From positions 57,471,071 through 57,535,070 of the forward strand of contig OY755241.1 in the NCBI GenBank assembly GCA_963576725.1: DNA of 64,000 nucleotides, in the 5' to 3' direction. The translations under genes were made by a program, and so were the position numbers. The notes under the pieces are model-generated. The model had not been told where the DNA came from. It ran no database searches and was given only the letters and a program-made list of their open reading frames with translations. This stretch comes from Azorinus chamasolen (taxonomy: Eukaryota; Mollusca; Bivalvia; Cardiida; Solecurtidae). Below, in pieces: positions 39,913-51,320 of this stretch. Within the stretch, counting starts at the first letter, position 1, and each line of letters begins with the position of its first letter.

Positions 39913-40377
39913 ATTAAGCTACCATCTGCCTCTAAGACCTAAAATTTGATGTATGTCACATTTAATTTAACCGCATATAAATAATTTAATACGTTGTGTA
40001 GGAATATTTTATAACCTCTGCAAATAGGACAGATACAATAGACACCGCGCTAGCACCCGCAAGACCCCATGGGACTCAGCATCTCATGAAGAATTTTATT
40101 TACCCAGCTTTCAGTTACAATGAGGTCAGTCTGTTTTTATTTAACTCATACATGTACTTTCAACTTGTTAAGCTCTTGGGGGAATTATTGACTAAGCGCG
40201 ACAACACTTGGACCGTGATGAGACGGCGTTTGATTTGAATACAAGCTCTACTGCATATGACATTCAGACAGCGCTTTGCACAATAAGAGTTAATGCACCT
40301 GGAAGAAAAGTTGTGCTTAGGAAATTCCAGCAGTGAGATCATGAATTTCAGTACTTATTGTTCTGAAAATTGAATAT
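39913..40377 (+). repeat. Unit 2 block, continuation after R3
   Basis: TTAAGCTACCATCTGCCTCT, CATGGGACTCAGCATCTCAT and GCGACAACACTTGGACCGTG, colinear with 21,866-22,120 and then 22,510-22,640. R2 is absent here. Confidence 0.8.
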
Positions 40378-40510
40378 CGCTTAAGCCGGTGCTAGGGGGC
40401 GTGAGCAGTGTTGCACTTTCAATTACAGCTCATGAACAGACTCAATAAAACCGAGTCTGCAATTTTCTCTTTTTGTGTTGCAATTTTTGCTTTCGGGGGA
40501 TCACAACCCT
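40378..40510 (+). repeat. S repeat, copy S4
   Basis: CTTAAGCCGGTGCTAGGGGG, ACTCAATAAAACCGAGTCTG, then GCTTTCGGGGGATCACAACC. Confidence 0.72.
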
Positions 40511-40717
40511 TTAGAATTTATAAGGGCATATGTACACAGGGTGTTTTGGCCTAGGTAGAAACTGTAGAATCGTCAGGCTAAAAGTATTAAATTTTAAGCC
40601 ATTTGTTTTTTAATCACATAATTTCAATATCAATATTTTGCAACCCTTCATACGTTGTCGTGATTGCGGTGATTTATTTTTTATTAGGGATACCTTTTGC
40701 ATGTAAATTAGACCTTG

Positions 40718-40905
40718 CAATGTGAGTACTCAAGTACTACATTCGTCATTTCTCCACCATATTTTATGTTGTAAAACTCTCTTTAGAATCGTTTCTTTGA
40801 GGCGATTCTAAACAGTGGTCACAACATAGGGTTTGGTGGAGAAATAAAGAAAGAAGTTATTCTTGAAAATGTTTGAAATTACGCATCTCATCTTGACCTA
40901 AGCCC
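40718..40905. mobile_element. Family E MITE, copy E10
   Basis: GTGAGTACTCAAGTACTACA left. Hairpin about 40,748-40,846 with tip AATCGTTTCTTTGAGGCGAT. Tail ACGCATCTCATCTTGACC. Confidence 0.85.
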
Positions 40906-42234
40906 TCTGACAAGGGCCAAAAGGAGAGAATTGTAGTTGTTTTTGGTCCTATACCATATATAGTAGTGTATTTAATAAACTATATCATCTTCATATTTCT
41001 ATTGTTACAAAGCTTTGAATTATCTCTTTGGCACTACGAAATATTAAGTTCAGGATTGATGTAACACCCATTCAAGTACAATCACCCAACATTTTTGCGT
41101 ATCTCAGTTATATTTGAAATCATTGCCAAATACTAATTCACTTGTCAAACAAGGAGCTAAATATATCTTTTGAAAATTCCCATCGCTATAAAAATATAAC
41201 GATAAAAATGTAGGACAGAGTGGTTATTTAATCTTTGCGAACCACTCAACCAAAAACCAAAGGTGATCACACCTTCCGGTCATTGTCAAAGATGCGTGTT
41301 TTTCCTCGAAAGACGGAAATACCCTTTTTGCCGTTTTAGCTGTAAAATAGCGGAAATATAGGAAGGAGCTTCTGAACCGAAACTAGAGAATTCAAGCTAC
41401 CACTGAAATTACACAAAACCGTAACTTGCCTTTAAGACTAATGCTTGCACAAACGCGGTTTATCTGTTTTTGTAATTACATGTAGAACCTATCTCAAGCG
41501 GTCATGAATAAGAACTCTAAATATGGGTCTGTAAGGCAAGTGGTAGCTTAATACAGGTAAAGAATAACGGAGAAAGCTCCTATGGGAGTTTTGTATATTA
41601 CTTTCGCCTTGTACTGTGCCACCCCATGCGTTTTAAGACCATGTTCAATAAATGAATGACTAGGACTGACTCTAATGGCATCCGGCATCGCATCTGGATT
41701 CAAGCTTTGAAATGCAACTAGATCGAGTATGTAGGATATGGTTATAATGAATCATGTCTAAATTATATAACGCTGTAAAGTGCAAGAACTATTCAGTGTA
41801 AAGACATTCATAGAACGAGACTGTAACAGTGTTATACCATGCCGGGCAAAAAGTTTAATACACTTCACATGGCGGTCTTGTGATAATTCTTGGGACAGTT
41901 GATAGCTATACATTAACATGGATGTAGTATCAAAAAGTTCTTTGATGTTAAATAAAAGTAAAGAGTGGCTTTAACTCATTGGTACACAGCGTCCATAAAA
42001 AAAGACATAGACAAACAGTGTAAACCTTAATCAGATGGCTTTCCTGCACTATTTGATGAACCTATTGATGTCAATGGGTTATGCTTTTCCTGCTTAACTT
42101 TACTACTTTTTAATTTATACCAGCAATTGTTTTATTAGCTGTACAACAGATAAAATGTGCGTACACATATTGTAGTATCTGAGTAAGCACATTTATCTGT
42201 TGTTCTAAAACATATTTTGGTGCAAGGAATATGT
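40906..42234. other. Largely unassigned; decayed G hairpin at 41,515-41,650
   Basis: GGTCTGTAAGGCAAGTGGTA to GTGCCACCCCATGCG is a G copy (tip GCTCCTATGGGAG). The rest has no repeat or gene that I recognise. Confidence 0.5.
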
Positions 42235-43265
42235 AACAACAGCACTGTATTTCTGTCTCCTTCATAAACTGAGGGGTTTACTTGTCACTAACCATGTTGC
42301 AATGTGCACACGGTATTTAGTTTCTGGTTCATGAAGCCATTCTAACTATAACCAGCCACGGTGACATGCATAGGAATTTAGAAGGGTCTCTTTTGGTTTG
42401 ATTCGGTTTGATGTTTATCAGGGTTTATGTCGCTTTAATAGTACAGTTGAACTTCGATATCTCGAACTCGGATAACTCGAACTTCGGGATAACTCGAACA
42501 AAAGTTCAGGCCTATCAAACCTTGCAATACAGAATTACACTAAAATGCATCGCTACAGATATCTAGAAACACGCGTGACAACTTAATACAGGTCTACAGT
42601 AACGCTGAAAGCTCCTACAGGAGCTTTCAGCATTACTTTAGACCTGTATTAAGCTGTGGCATTGAGAAATTGTTCAGATTAGAATTCGGATAAGTCGAAC
42701 TCTTATTAACTCGAATTAATTTATACGGTCCCTTGAAGTTCGAGTTATCGAAATTCAACTGTATTTCAGTCATATCGCGAAGTCCTGCTAACTAAATGTG
42801 GAGAAAGATCCCAGAGGCTCTCACCTTCTCTTGTAGAAGAACATGACTGCGTTAAAAGATAACCAGCTATACAGAACATTGTGTGCTAAAATGAATTAGA
42901 GTTAGAAAATGCAGTTACGGATAATGAATCTGTACGGGGATTTTAATTGAGATTAAACAGTTTACCATCAATTAAAAAATGGATTTCAAGCGGTTCGACA
43001 ATAATAGTAGTACTTCATGACTATGCTACTAATAATATCCTTTAAAAGTGCACTGAGGGAATTAAATTTGCAAGCAATGCGTGTGTTAGTTGCCAATTAC
43101 TTACTGCCCATATTGTCAGTGTTGTTACTTGAGTTTCACAAGCATTATTTCCAACTCTCTATTTTTAAGATACATAATAGATCTGCAAGACGTAATTTGT
43201 ATGTGTTCAGCGCCAGGCTTTGCTGTATTTTTTCCCTTGAAATATGAATATGTTTTCATTTTGGC
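42235..43265 (+). repeat. Unit 2 copy of the 23,030 block
   Basis: Same order of landmarks as unit 1, interrupted by H7. Between TTCACAAGCATTATTT and GATACATAATAGATCTGCAA about 120 bases present in unit 1 are missing. Confidence 0.82.
42444..42761. mobile_element. Family H MITE, copy H7, intact
   Basis: 318 bases flanked by TA. CAGTTGAACTTCGATATCTC against GAGTTATCGAAATTCAACTG. Hairpin about 42,570-42,655, tip AAGCTCCTACAGGAGCTT. Best H copy; the empty site is at about 23,270 in unit 1. Confidence 0.95.
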
Positions 43266-43650
43266 ATGAAGCATGGGTAGTTGGTTTTGCATTATCAGTC
43301 GTTGGATTTGCTATCAAGGCTGTCGTGCAGGTGATGGGGCGGCAGAGGCAGGCGGATTCATCATTCTGAATGATAGTTCTAAATTGATTTGGTTTGAATA
43401 GTTTAGAAGTCAGTGAAAGGATATAATATATACAGAGAGGTATTGGTTTGTGTTAACTAAAAGAAAATCTGTAACGTCGTCAGTGTTCTATGTAACTTTT
43501 GAATTACAAGGTGAAATTTTAGAACTTAAAAGTGAAGAAAAGGTTGGAATGAAATGTGTTACTTCAGATCTAATAGTATTGGAAGTGAATTGTATCAGAC
43601 GTTTCAATTACAATATTGTTAACAATACGTCTATATTTTCCTACCAAAGT
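43266..43650. other. Unassigned, one open frame
   Basis: A plus-strand frame begins MLTKRKSVTSSVFYVTFELQ at 43,450 and runs into R4. No homologue is in unit 1, and no family is recognised. Confidence 0.3.
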
Positions 43651-44815
43651 ACAAATATGAGTCATGCAGGAAACACCACATACAGAACAAATTTGCTGAG
43701 TTTTTGTACTGCTGTTCGGGTGTGAACAGCAGCACAAAAACACAGCAAATGTACATAATTAGCAAACACATAAAGAGACATAAAGAAACGCACAAAGATA
43801 AAACAAATAAACAATAGGGGAAGCTGGAAGTACCGCATTGGAACGGTCAGTGACAAAAGTCAATGGTGGTTTAACCGGTTTTCCATCCCAACCCTAAAAG
43901 GCAAACAGGGTAAATAAACATATCCCCTCTCTTGTCGGCGTATATGCAAGGAGGCCGGCGTGATTGCCAACTGTAAAAGGGTTGACAACCAGACATGCAG
44001 TATGTTGTAGTACTATAGGATCATATCTCTTTTTAACAAATGTTTAACATATTTAATGAACAAAGGGAGAAAATTGGTATGTCCAATAATCTTACGAAGT
44101 TTGTAATCACATCACCATAAAATGCAGGATGTGAAATACCGTGTCGCAGGAGCGCCTTGAGATTACATTTGTATTTGCCAATAAGTGAGAGATTTCGATA
44201 ATAAAATTTAGAGAAAGTCTTTCTTAGTTTATGGTATCTATATCCCTGCTTAAGCAGCTTTTCAGTTAAAATGAGATTTCGACTGAAAACATCGTCAACA
44301 GATGAACAACCCTAGCAAAACGAATAAGTTGAGATATATAAACCCCGTAAGATGAGGCACGGGGAACATCTCCATCAAGATAAGGAAAATTTACAATATT
44401 AAAATCAAAATCATCTATTTTGTCATATACTTTAAAAGAAATTATTCCATTGTCAATTTTAAGGTCTAGAAAAGCTGCCTACGTGTCGGAAGGGTTAGCT
44501 ATCATCCAAATATCAAGAAGTTTCATTAAAGGCTTTTATAACATTTTCTTGTGATTGTGGATTCAAACGTAACATGAAATCTCTATCATAGCAGTACCAA
44601 ACAAATCTGCGATCAGTGGTGCACAATTCGTACCCATATGAATACCAATCACCTGATGGTATATAGCATTTCCATAACGTATGAATATGTTATCCAGAAG
44701 AAAGGTTAGTGATTCGCAAACTTCTTCTGAGTAAGTCAAATTGGTGTAATGTTTCATTTGCTCGTCAGTAAAGAAAGCTTTATCAGCATTACATGCCATA
44801 TTAAGGGAGCCAGTA
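43651..44815 (-). mobile_element. Penelope-like element R4, longest 5' part
   Basis: Minus strand. Extends further 5' than the others: MACNADKAFFTDEQMKHYTN, then LLDNIFIRYGNAIYHQVIGI, then HMGTNCAPLIADLF (the conserved GIPMGTNCAP region with one change). The YLDD region and a stretch after it are deleted around 44,480-44,520. Further frameshifts at about 44,285. About 230 bases of the 3' UTR are missing near 43,930. Confidence 0.85.
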
Positions 44816-44832
44816 GTGCCTACCGTGCACCC

Positions 44833-46402
44833 CTAGACTTTTTTTCATGGGTACCAAAATGTTCAGAAAAGTGTCATGAACAGAGTCGCGAATGTACTCA
44901 AACTTAAATTCTTTTCGGCTATGTGTATTCTGACCGTTCTCATGGCAACCCCCCAGTTTTCGTAATGATGACCCATACCTACAAATTCGCCCATGTCACA
45001 GCTAAATCACAGCCAGCTTTTGTCCTTAAACTATAAAACTGGTACCAAATGGAAGATTAGACATTGTGCTTTTATTTCTAACTTGTTTTTTAAATTACCT
45101 TATTTGCATACTCATGAATATTAATGAAAACATAAAATAGTAAAACAAGTATAGAAATAACGTAAACCTTTAATTTTTTATCCTACAAATGCAAAATCGT
45201 CCATATCACAACCAGTTTTGTCCAAAACCTATAAAACTGGTACCAAATTGAAGGTAGGACATTGTGCTTTTATTTCCATTTTTTTAAATTACATTATTTG
45301 AATACTCATGAATATTAATGAGAGCATTAAAAATAGTAAAAACAATATAGAAATAACGTAAATAATGTAAACTATTCACTTTTTATTCTGCAAATATCAG
45401 AAAACAATTTCAAATGCAGTTTAACCTGATGGCAAAATCCTCAGAAAACAAAATATCAAATTTGAGGACCAAAAATTTAACTCGAAGTAACCTCTTAACT
45501 GTTTCCATAGTAACCATTCATTTCACTCTGTTCACACAGTTTTGTTAGTCGACACCTACCTGCAAAACTCTTCCATATCACAGGAAGTATTTGTGCTAAC
45601 TGTATAAAACTGGAAAGCTAATCATCTTAATTGACACCCAAACAATGAACTGTTAGTAAGATTGTTACGGTTTCCATGGTAACCGATCCTTTCACAAATT
45701 TTGGAAATTTGACATCCAACTGTAAAACTTCGCTATATCTCGGTTATTTTTGATAAATCATGAAATCAATTATTACAAACATAGATATGAGGCATTGCTT
45801 TAATAGTAAATATTACTTTTCTGATATAAACTCATTTGCATATGTATGAATATTTATGAGAACAGTAATAGATGTTGAAATTTTCGACAGACGCCAGTCT
45901 TTCTCTTATAAAGCAAACACATATGGAAAATGGTTAGCTAAAGTTTACTATGATCACTGAATATCACCAAGATTATTTGATAGATAAGTTTGGGACACAT
46001 TATATAGCACTGATGGTGATATATCTGTTTCCTAGGCAACCATGCTAACCTCATTGTTCATATTACAGAGTGTTTACATACCTGCAACATACAAATATAT
46101 TGCTGCCTTCTTGGGCGATAATTGTAAATGATATAAACATATACCCGGTAGTTGATGTATGAATCTTAATGTTAGGTTCACTTTATGCCTTACCTTATTT
46201 GCATCCTCATGAATATTAATTAGTGATAATAAAACAAAGAGAAACAATATTGAAAATAACATGTTTAGCAGTATGCCAAGCACAACATTACACCATTCTC
46301 CAAGTATAGGTTGCAATAATAAATGTACCTTTTGATGATGAATAAATAAATTTTATGTCTAAAACTGTTACCAAAATGACCATGCACTGCTTCCATGGTA
46401 AC
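44833..46402 (+). repeat. Left arm of the giant inverted repeat
   Basis: Pairs with 47,900-49,645. Examples: CCTTCTTGGGCGATAATTGT against its inverse at about 48,118, and TAACCGATCCTTTCACAAAT against about 48,540. Built from diverged units of about 200-560 bases, each with an ATTTGCAT..CATGAATATTAATG motif (45,102, 45,302, 45,835, 46,196) and a GTTTCC..GGTAAC palindrome (45,501, 45,670, 46,027, 46,389). Confidence 0.85.
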
Positions 46403-46805
46403 TGTTGAAAGCCAAGTACTTATGATACCCCAAACAATCTTCTGTTATTGTTTTTAAAGTGTCAGTGATTCCAAAGCCCATAAAGCCTGTGTTATTTTCG
46501 GGGTTTCAAGACTGTTTCGACTTTTGATATACCATCATCTGTCGAGAACTGGTAATCCTGTTATGTGTTTCAATACCCTTTAATTTGTCTGTCTTGCTAA
46601 GCCATCATCAGCCGTACCAATACCGAAGGGAACTGGTGTCAGCAGATTCTGCATCAGCTCACCTATATCAATCTGCATATTGGGTCTTTATGAACCACTA
46701 ATAATTGCTACAAGTCCTTGATTCCTTACGATTAGAAGCTGCAAGGTAGAAATGTTTTTTCACATCTATCAGACGGTGACCCTAACCAGTTCTCGCTAGA
46801 TTATG
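46403..46805 (+). other. Interior of the inverted repeat, 5' part
   Basis: No repeat partner in the right arm. Could hold upstream decayed coding sequence of the ORF at 46,806-47,489 (GCCGTACCAATACCGAAGGG, CAGCAGATTCTGCATCAGCT), but no frame is convincing. Confidence 0.35.
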
Positions 46806-47489
46806 GTATATAAACAGTGAGAAACAGTCTTGATGACCTGCATTCAACACAGGAAGAAACTGAAACAAGGATCGTTATTTACACCAAGCATGCAAAAGAA
46901 TAAGGCTACAAAACTGTTCATCTTCGAACTCCAGACAGTGATATATTCTTCAGTCTTCTGTATTACATTAACTGGTTTGAATGTGTTGCTGTCTTGTTTG
47001 ATACTGGCTCAGGCAATCATAAAAAAATAATAAACATGTCAGAAGTTGCCCAAGCATACACAGAAGATTACCGATCAGCTCTTCTGGATCTCCATTTGTA
47101 CTGTGGCTGTGATTCTACAAGTGCATTCAATGGCTGAGAACATTTGACACCCACTAAGACCATTGAAAAGAAGCCAATGTTTATAAAAACCATTAGCAGG
47201 TTTGGGCAACTCTTGGGATGTGTCTGGAGATCTTGTGCAAGACTTGGATGAATTTACGTGCAATATATCGCAACCTAAGATTTCACACATATTGTTTAAG
47301 ATTAAGGAGAAGTGTGAAGATAAGCCAACAGATGCACTTCGCAATGCTGATATGGGAACATTACCCCCTTGTAGGGCCTGCTTAATAAACACATCTGAAG
47401 AGTTATTTACCAGTTGATACTTTGGAAGAGATCTTTTTCCCGACCCAGACATTCCCCTTGTTTTAGAGAAGAATGGTTTCAACATGTAA
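46806..47489 (+). pseudogene. Decayed ORF with TPDSD and GCDSTSAF motifs
   Basis: One frame reads STQEETETRIVIYTKHAKE, stop (46,901), GYKTVHLRTPDSDIFFSLLY, LFDTGSGNHKKIINMSEVAQ, LLDLHLYCGCDSTSAFNG, stop (47,135). A frameshift near 47,200 leads to SWDVSGDLVQDLDEFTC, and a second to FFPDPDIPLVLEKNGFNM. I recall proteins of this layout (E-A-D-T-R, TPDTDV, GCDTTSAF) as a large uncharacterised family in corals, molluscs and hemichordates, often repetitive. The spaced Asp residues would suit a PIN/FEN-like nuclease, but that is inference. Two stops and two frameshifts make it non-functional. Confidence 0.6.
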
Positions 47490-47899
47490 CTCTGACAGTC
47501 AATCAACAGATATGATTACATTATGGCCTATAATAAGGGTATGCTCCACAGAAATTCAACAGCAATGTTATCATCTTGACCTAGCTCTTATCAGAGTATT
47601 ACCTGAGAAGATCCAATATAAACTGTTCCATTTTAGCCTCTAATTAAGGTATGCTCTGAGAGTCAGACCTTCAATTTATAAATTAGCTGATAAATACCCA
47701 TGATGTCATTATTTATAACATAAATATTCAGCTGGTAAAGGGTTAAGTGAAATATCATTCGTTTATTTTTGTTGAGTCGGCATACTCAAAGAAGCTTTCT
47801 GTAAAGGTGTTTTAAAGCAGAGAGTGGGATTAACCCTTTACTAGATGTATACATGTCCTTTAACATCTTTTAGACAGTTTTAGAATTAAAATTCATTTA
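47490..47899. other. Interior of the inverted repeat, 3' part, with A fragment
   Basis: 47,660-47,748 is the right half of an A copy in reverse (TAGCTGATAAATACCCATGA, CAGCTGGTAAAGGGTTAA). A TTAACCCTTTACTAGATG end follows at 47,830. Confidence 0.5.
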
Positions 47900-49645
47900 T
47901 TTATCACCAAAAGGTACATTTATCATTGCAAGCTATATTTGGAGAATGGTGTAATGTTGTGCTCGGCATACTGCCAAACATGTTATTTTCAATATCGTTT
48001 CTCTTTGTTTTCTTATCACTAATTAATATTCATTAGGATGGAAATTTGCATAAAGTGAACCTAACATTAAGATTCATACATCAACTACCGGGTATATGTT
48101 TATATCATTTATAATTATCACCCAAGAAGGCAGCAATATCTTTGTATGTTGCAGGTATGTAAACACTCTGTAAAATGAACAATGATGTTAGAATGGTTGC
48201 CTAGGAAACAATAATATCACGATCAGTGCTATATAATGTGCCCCAAACTTATTTATCTAATAATCTTGGTTTTATTCAGTGATCATAGTAAACTTTAGCT
48301 AACCATTTTCCATATGTGTTTGTTTTATAAGAGAAAGACTGGTGTCTGTCGAAAATTCCAACATCTATTACTGTTCTCATAAATATTCATTCAAATGCAA
48401 ATTAGTTTATATCAGAAAAGTAATATTTACTATTAAAGCAATGCCTCATATCTATGTTTGAAACAATTGATTTCATGATTCATCAAAAATAACCGATGTC
48501 TAGCGGAGTGTAACAATTGGATGTAAAATTTTCAAAATTTGTGAGAGGATCGGTTACCATGGAAACCGTTAAAATCTTACTTACAGTTCATTGTCTGGGT
48601 ATCAATTAAGATGATTAGCATTCTGAGTATTTTGTCATCATTTTAAACTACATTTGAAGTTGTTTTCTGATATTGGTAGGATATAAATTGAGAGGTTTAC
48701 GTTATTTCTGTAATTATTTGCTATATTTTAATAATTCTCATTAATATTCATGTGTATGTAAATAAGGTAATTCCTAATTATAGCTTTAAACCAAAGCACA
48801 CTGTATTAGCTTTAATTCGGTACCAGCTTTATACAGTTAGCACAAATACTTCCTGTGATATGGAAGAGTTTTGCAGGTAGGTGTCGACTAACAAAACTGT
48901 TTGAACAGAGTGAAATGAATGGTTACTATGGAAACAATTAAAAAGTTACTTAGAGCTAAATTTTTGGTCCTCAAATTTGATATTTGTTTACTGAGGATTT
49001 TGTCATCAGGTTAAACTGCATTTGAAATTGTTTTCAAATATTTGTAGGATAAAACGTGAATAGTTTACATTATTTACGTTATTTCTATATTGTTTTTACT
49101 ATTTTTAATGTTCTCATTAATATTCATGAGTATGCAAATAAGATAATTTAAAAAAACAAACTGGAAATAAAAGCACAATGTCCTACCTCTAATCTGGTAC
49201 CAGTTTTATAGGTGTTGGACAAAAACGGTTGTGATATGGACGATTTTGAAGGTACGGACCATCATTACGAAAACTAGGGTGTTGCCATGGAAACGGTGAA
49301 CATGGTGCTTAATATTAATGCTATGGTCCTCAAATTGGATATTTTGTTTCCCGGGGGTTTCGTCATCATGTTTAACTGCATTTGAAGTTATTTTCTGATA
49401 TTTGTAGGATAAAAAAATTAAAGGTTTACGTTATTTCTATACTTTTTTACTATTTTTAATGATCTCATTAATATTCATGAGTATGCAAATAAGGTAATAA
49501 AAAAACAAGTTAGAAATAAAAGCACAATGTCTTATCTTCCATTTGGTACCAGTTTTATAGTTTTAGGACAAAACCTGGCTGTGATATGGGCGAATTTGTA
49601 GGTTTGGGTCATCATTACGAAAACTGGGGGGTTGCCATGGAAACG
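47900..49645 (-). repeat. Right arm of the giant inverted repeat
   Basis: Contains X-box-like GTTGCCTAGGAAAC (48,196), GTTACCATGGAAAC (48,553), GTTACTATGGAAAC (48,922), GTTGCCATGGAAAC (49,281 and 49,631), spaced 350-369 bases. Octamer-like partners lie between them (48,022, 48,376, 48,738, 49,113, 49,465). The arm is about 300 bases longer than the left arm, which has lost one X-box. Confidence 0.88.
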
Positions 49646-49725
49646 GTTAAAATATACATAAAAATGTGTTCGACATAAATTGACATAAACATTTTTGTTT
49701 AACGCAAATGCTAAACGCAAATTCT

Positions 49726-49985
49726 AAGTCTAATTGTGCGACCTTGACCTTGGATAAACGTACCGGGAAACACCCATGCTACTGTAGCATGTCCAGATAA
49801 ACATTTTTGTGAAATTTGAGAAGGATCCACCAAGCATAATTTGAGTTAGACAGATACATTACAGATTAGACAGACAGGTTAATATTTTAAGTCCAATTGT
49901 GTGACATTGGCCTTGGATATACGTACCGGGACTGGGCATTCTACTGTAGCATGGCCAGATAAACAGTGTAATTAAATTTGGGAAG
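49726..49985. repeat. Two tandem copies of a 155-bp dispersed repeat
   Basis: Each copy has GTGCGACCTTGACCTTGGAT or its variant, ACGTACCGGGA, and CTACTGTAGCATGGCCAGAT. Confidence 0.8.
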
Positions 49986-50400
49986 ATGTTGCAGTTGGAG
50001 ATGTTACCGACAGACGGGCAGACATTGTCATTCCATAAAACGTCTCGTTTTTTCAAACGGGCGTATAAAAAGAAACGACTTAGCCTTAATACACATACAC
50101 CAAGCCATAGTTTCAATTATATATGGGGAAACATTTTGCATAAGGCATGATTATAATCATTTAGATAATATCTGTAACATTAAAACAGTTTTTAACATAT
50201 TTATCATTTCTGATACTGTAAATGTACATGTTATATTTAATACACTCATAAAACTATTTTCTATCACGGCACTTTGGTTATTTGTCAAATGATTCTAGGG
50301 CAGTTATCTCAGAAGATCTGGTGTTAGAAGATTCTTCTAAATAATGATTTTCCAAAAAGGTCGCACCGACGGTCATTAGAAAAGTGCTAGCCCTATATGT
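49986..50400. other. Unassigned flank between arm repeats and DIRS
   Basis: Short open frames, one reading IHIHQAIVSIIYGETFC, but no family is recognised. Confidence 0.3.
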
Positions 50401-50409
50401 TATACCACA

Positions 50410-51320
50410 TTTTAAGAGACCACAAGCAGACCTAGACCGGTAGGTAGTTCTGTGGGGTTTGCGAAAGAGCGCAGATAAAAGGAGGAAAAAGTAGAGCTAT
50501 TCTTCGAGGAAGCAGCCCTAAGGATCACATTCAACTGGGCGTGATTGGCCTGATTCTGAGCAGTGGTCAAAAAGAGATAACAGGGTATCCGCCTCTCGTT
50601 GTAGGAGAGATCCTGATCGTGTTGGAGTCCGTAAGAAAATTTAGTCCCACAAAGGTAAAATCTTTCGATGGGATTAGATCCGATTTCTCCAGATTCAGTA
50701 CTAGTTCCAACTGACACAATACCTTCCAGCTGTAGCGGAGGTTAAGAAGAAGAGAATAACAAAGGAACTGGTGAAGCAGGTAATTGTTGAAGTACTGAAT
50801 CAGATTGACACCACTCTGCTGGAGATCGGCCGCTACGACGCCCATGAGTTTGGTGAAATCTCTGGGGCCGTAAAGAGGCTAAAGGGCAAAACCGAGAACT
50901 AGTAAGTAAACGGTACCCCCATGGCAAAAGCGCAGGGGATGTTTGTCTGCTGGGTGAATCAAGAGATGAAAATATACATCCGAGAAATCCACGGAAACGC
51001 TGCACTGGTCGGGATTGATAGCCAGCCGAATGGAGGCGATGGTCTCCATCTTGAAGTGTTCGACATTTACGTACTTGTTTAGAGTAGAAAGGTTCATGAT
51101 CGGTCAAATAGCGCTGATTTTTTTTTGGAACGTGAAATAGACGACTGTAAAAGCCCGTCGAATTCTCGTTCAGTACCCTTTCTACCGCCCCTTTTGCGAT
51201 AAGCGAGGACCCAGAGTCATGAGTGTTCGCATGATCCGACCACAGATAGAAGACTGCCGAACAAGAGGGATATGACATCATGTCTCTACAATAAAGAGGA
51301 TTCAAGGATCATGTATGATT
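50410..51320 (-). pseudogene. DIRS-type reverse transcriptase remnant
   Basis: Three frames in order on the minus strand. First AKGAVERVLNENSTGFYSRL then FHVPKK (51,305-51,140). Then STLNKYVNVEHFKMETIASI and SVDFSDVYFHLLIHP with RFCHGGTVY (51,097-50,880). Then GVVAADLQQSGVNLIQYFNN, LVLNLEKSDLIPSKDFTFVG (50,845-50,567). The order and spacing are those of DIRS1-like RTs. RT motif A keeps Asp (SVDFSD), but motif C, normally YxDD, is YFNN at about 50,783-50,794, so both catalytic Asp are replaced. It ends in the RNase H-side region near 50,410. No tyrosine recombinase is seen. Confidence 0.85.

Noticed and set aside
47075..47506. 143-codon minus-strand frame
   Set aside because: Antisense shadow of the TPDSD/GCDSTSAF ORF.
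50742..51305. 187-codon single ORF as an intact protein
   Set aside because: Only its first third matches DIRS RT; the rest is the wrong frame after a frameshift.
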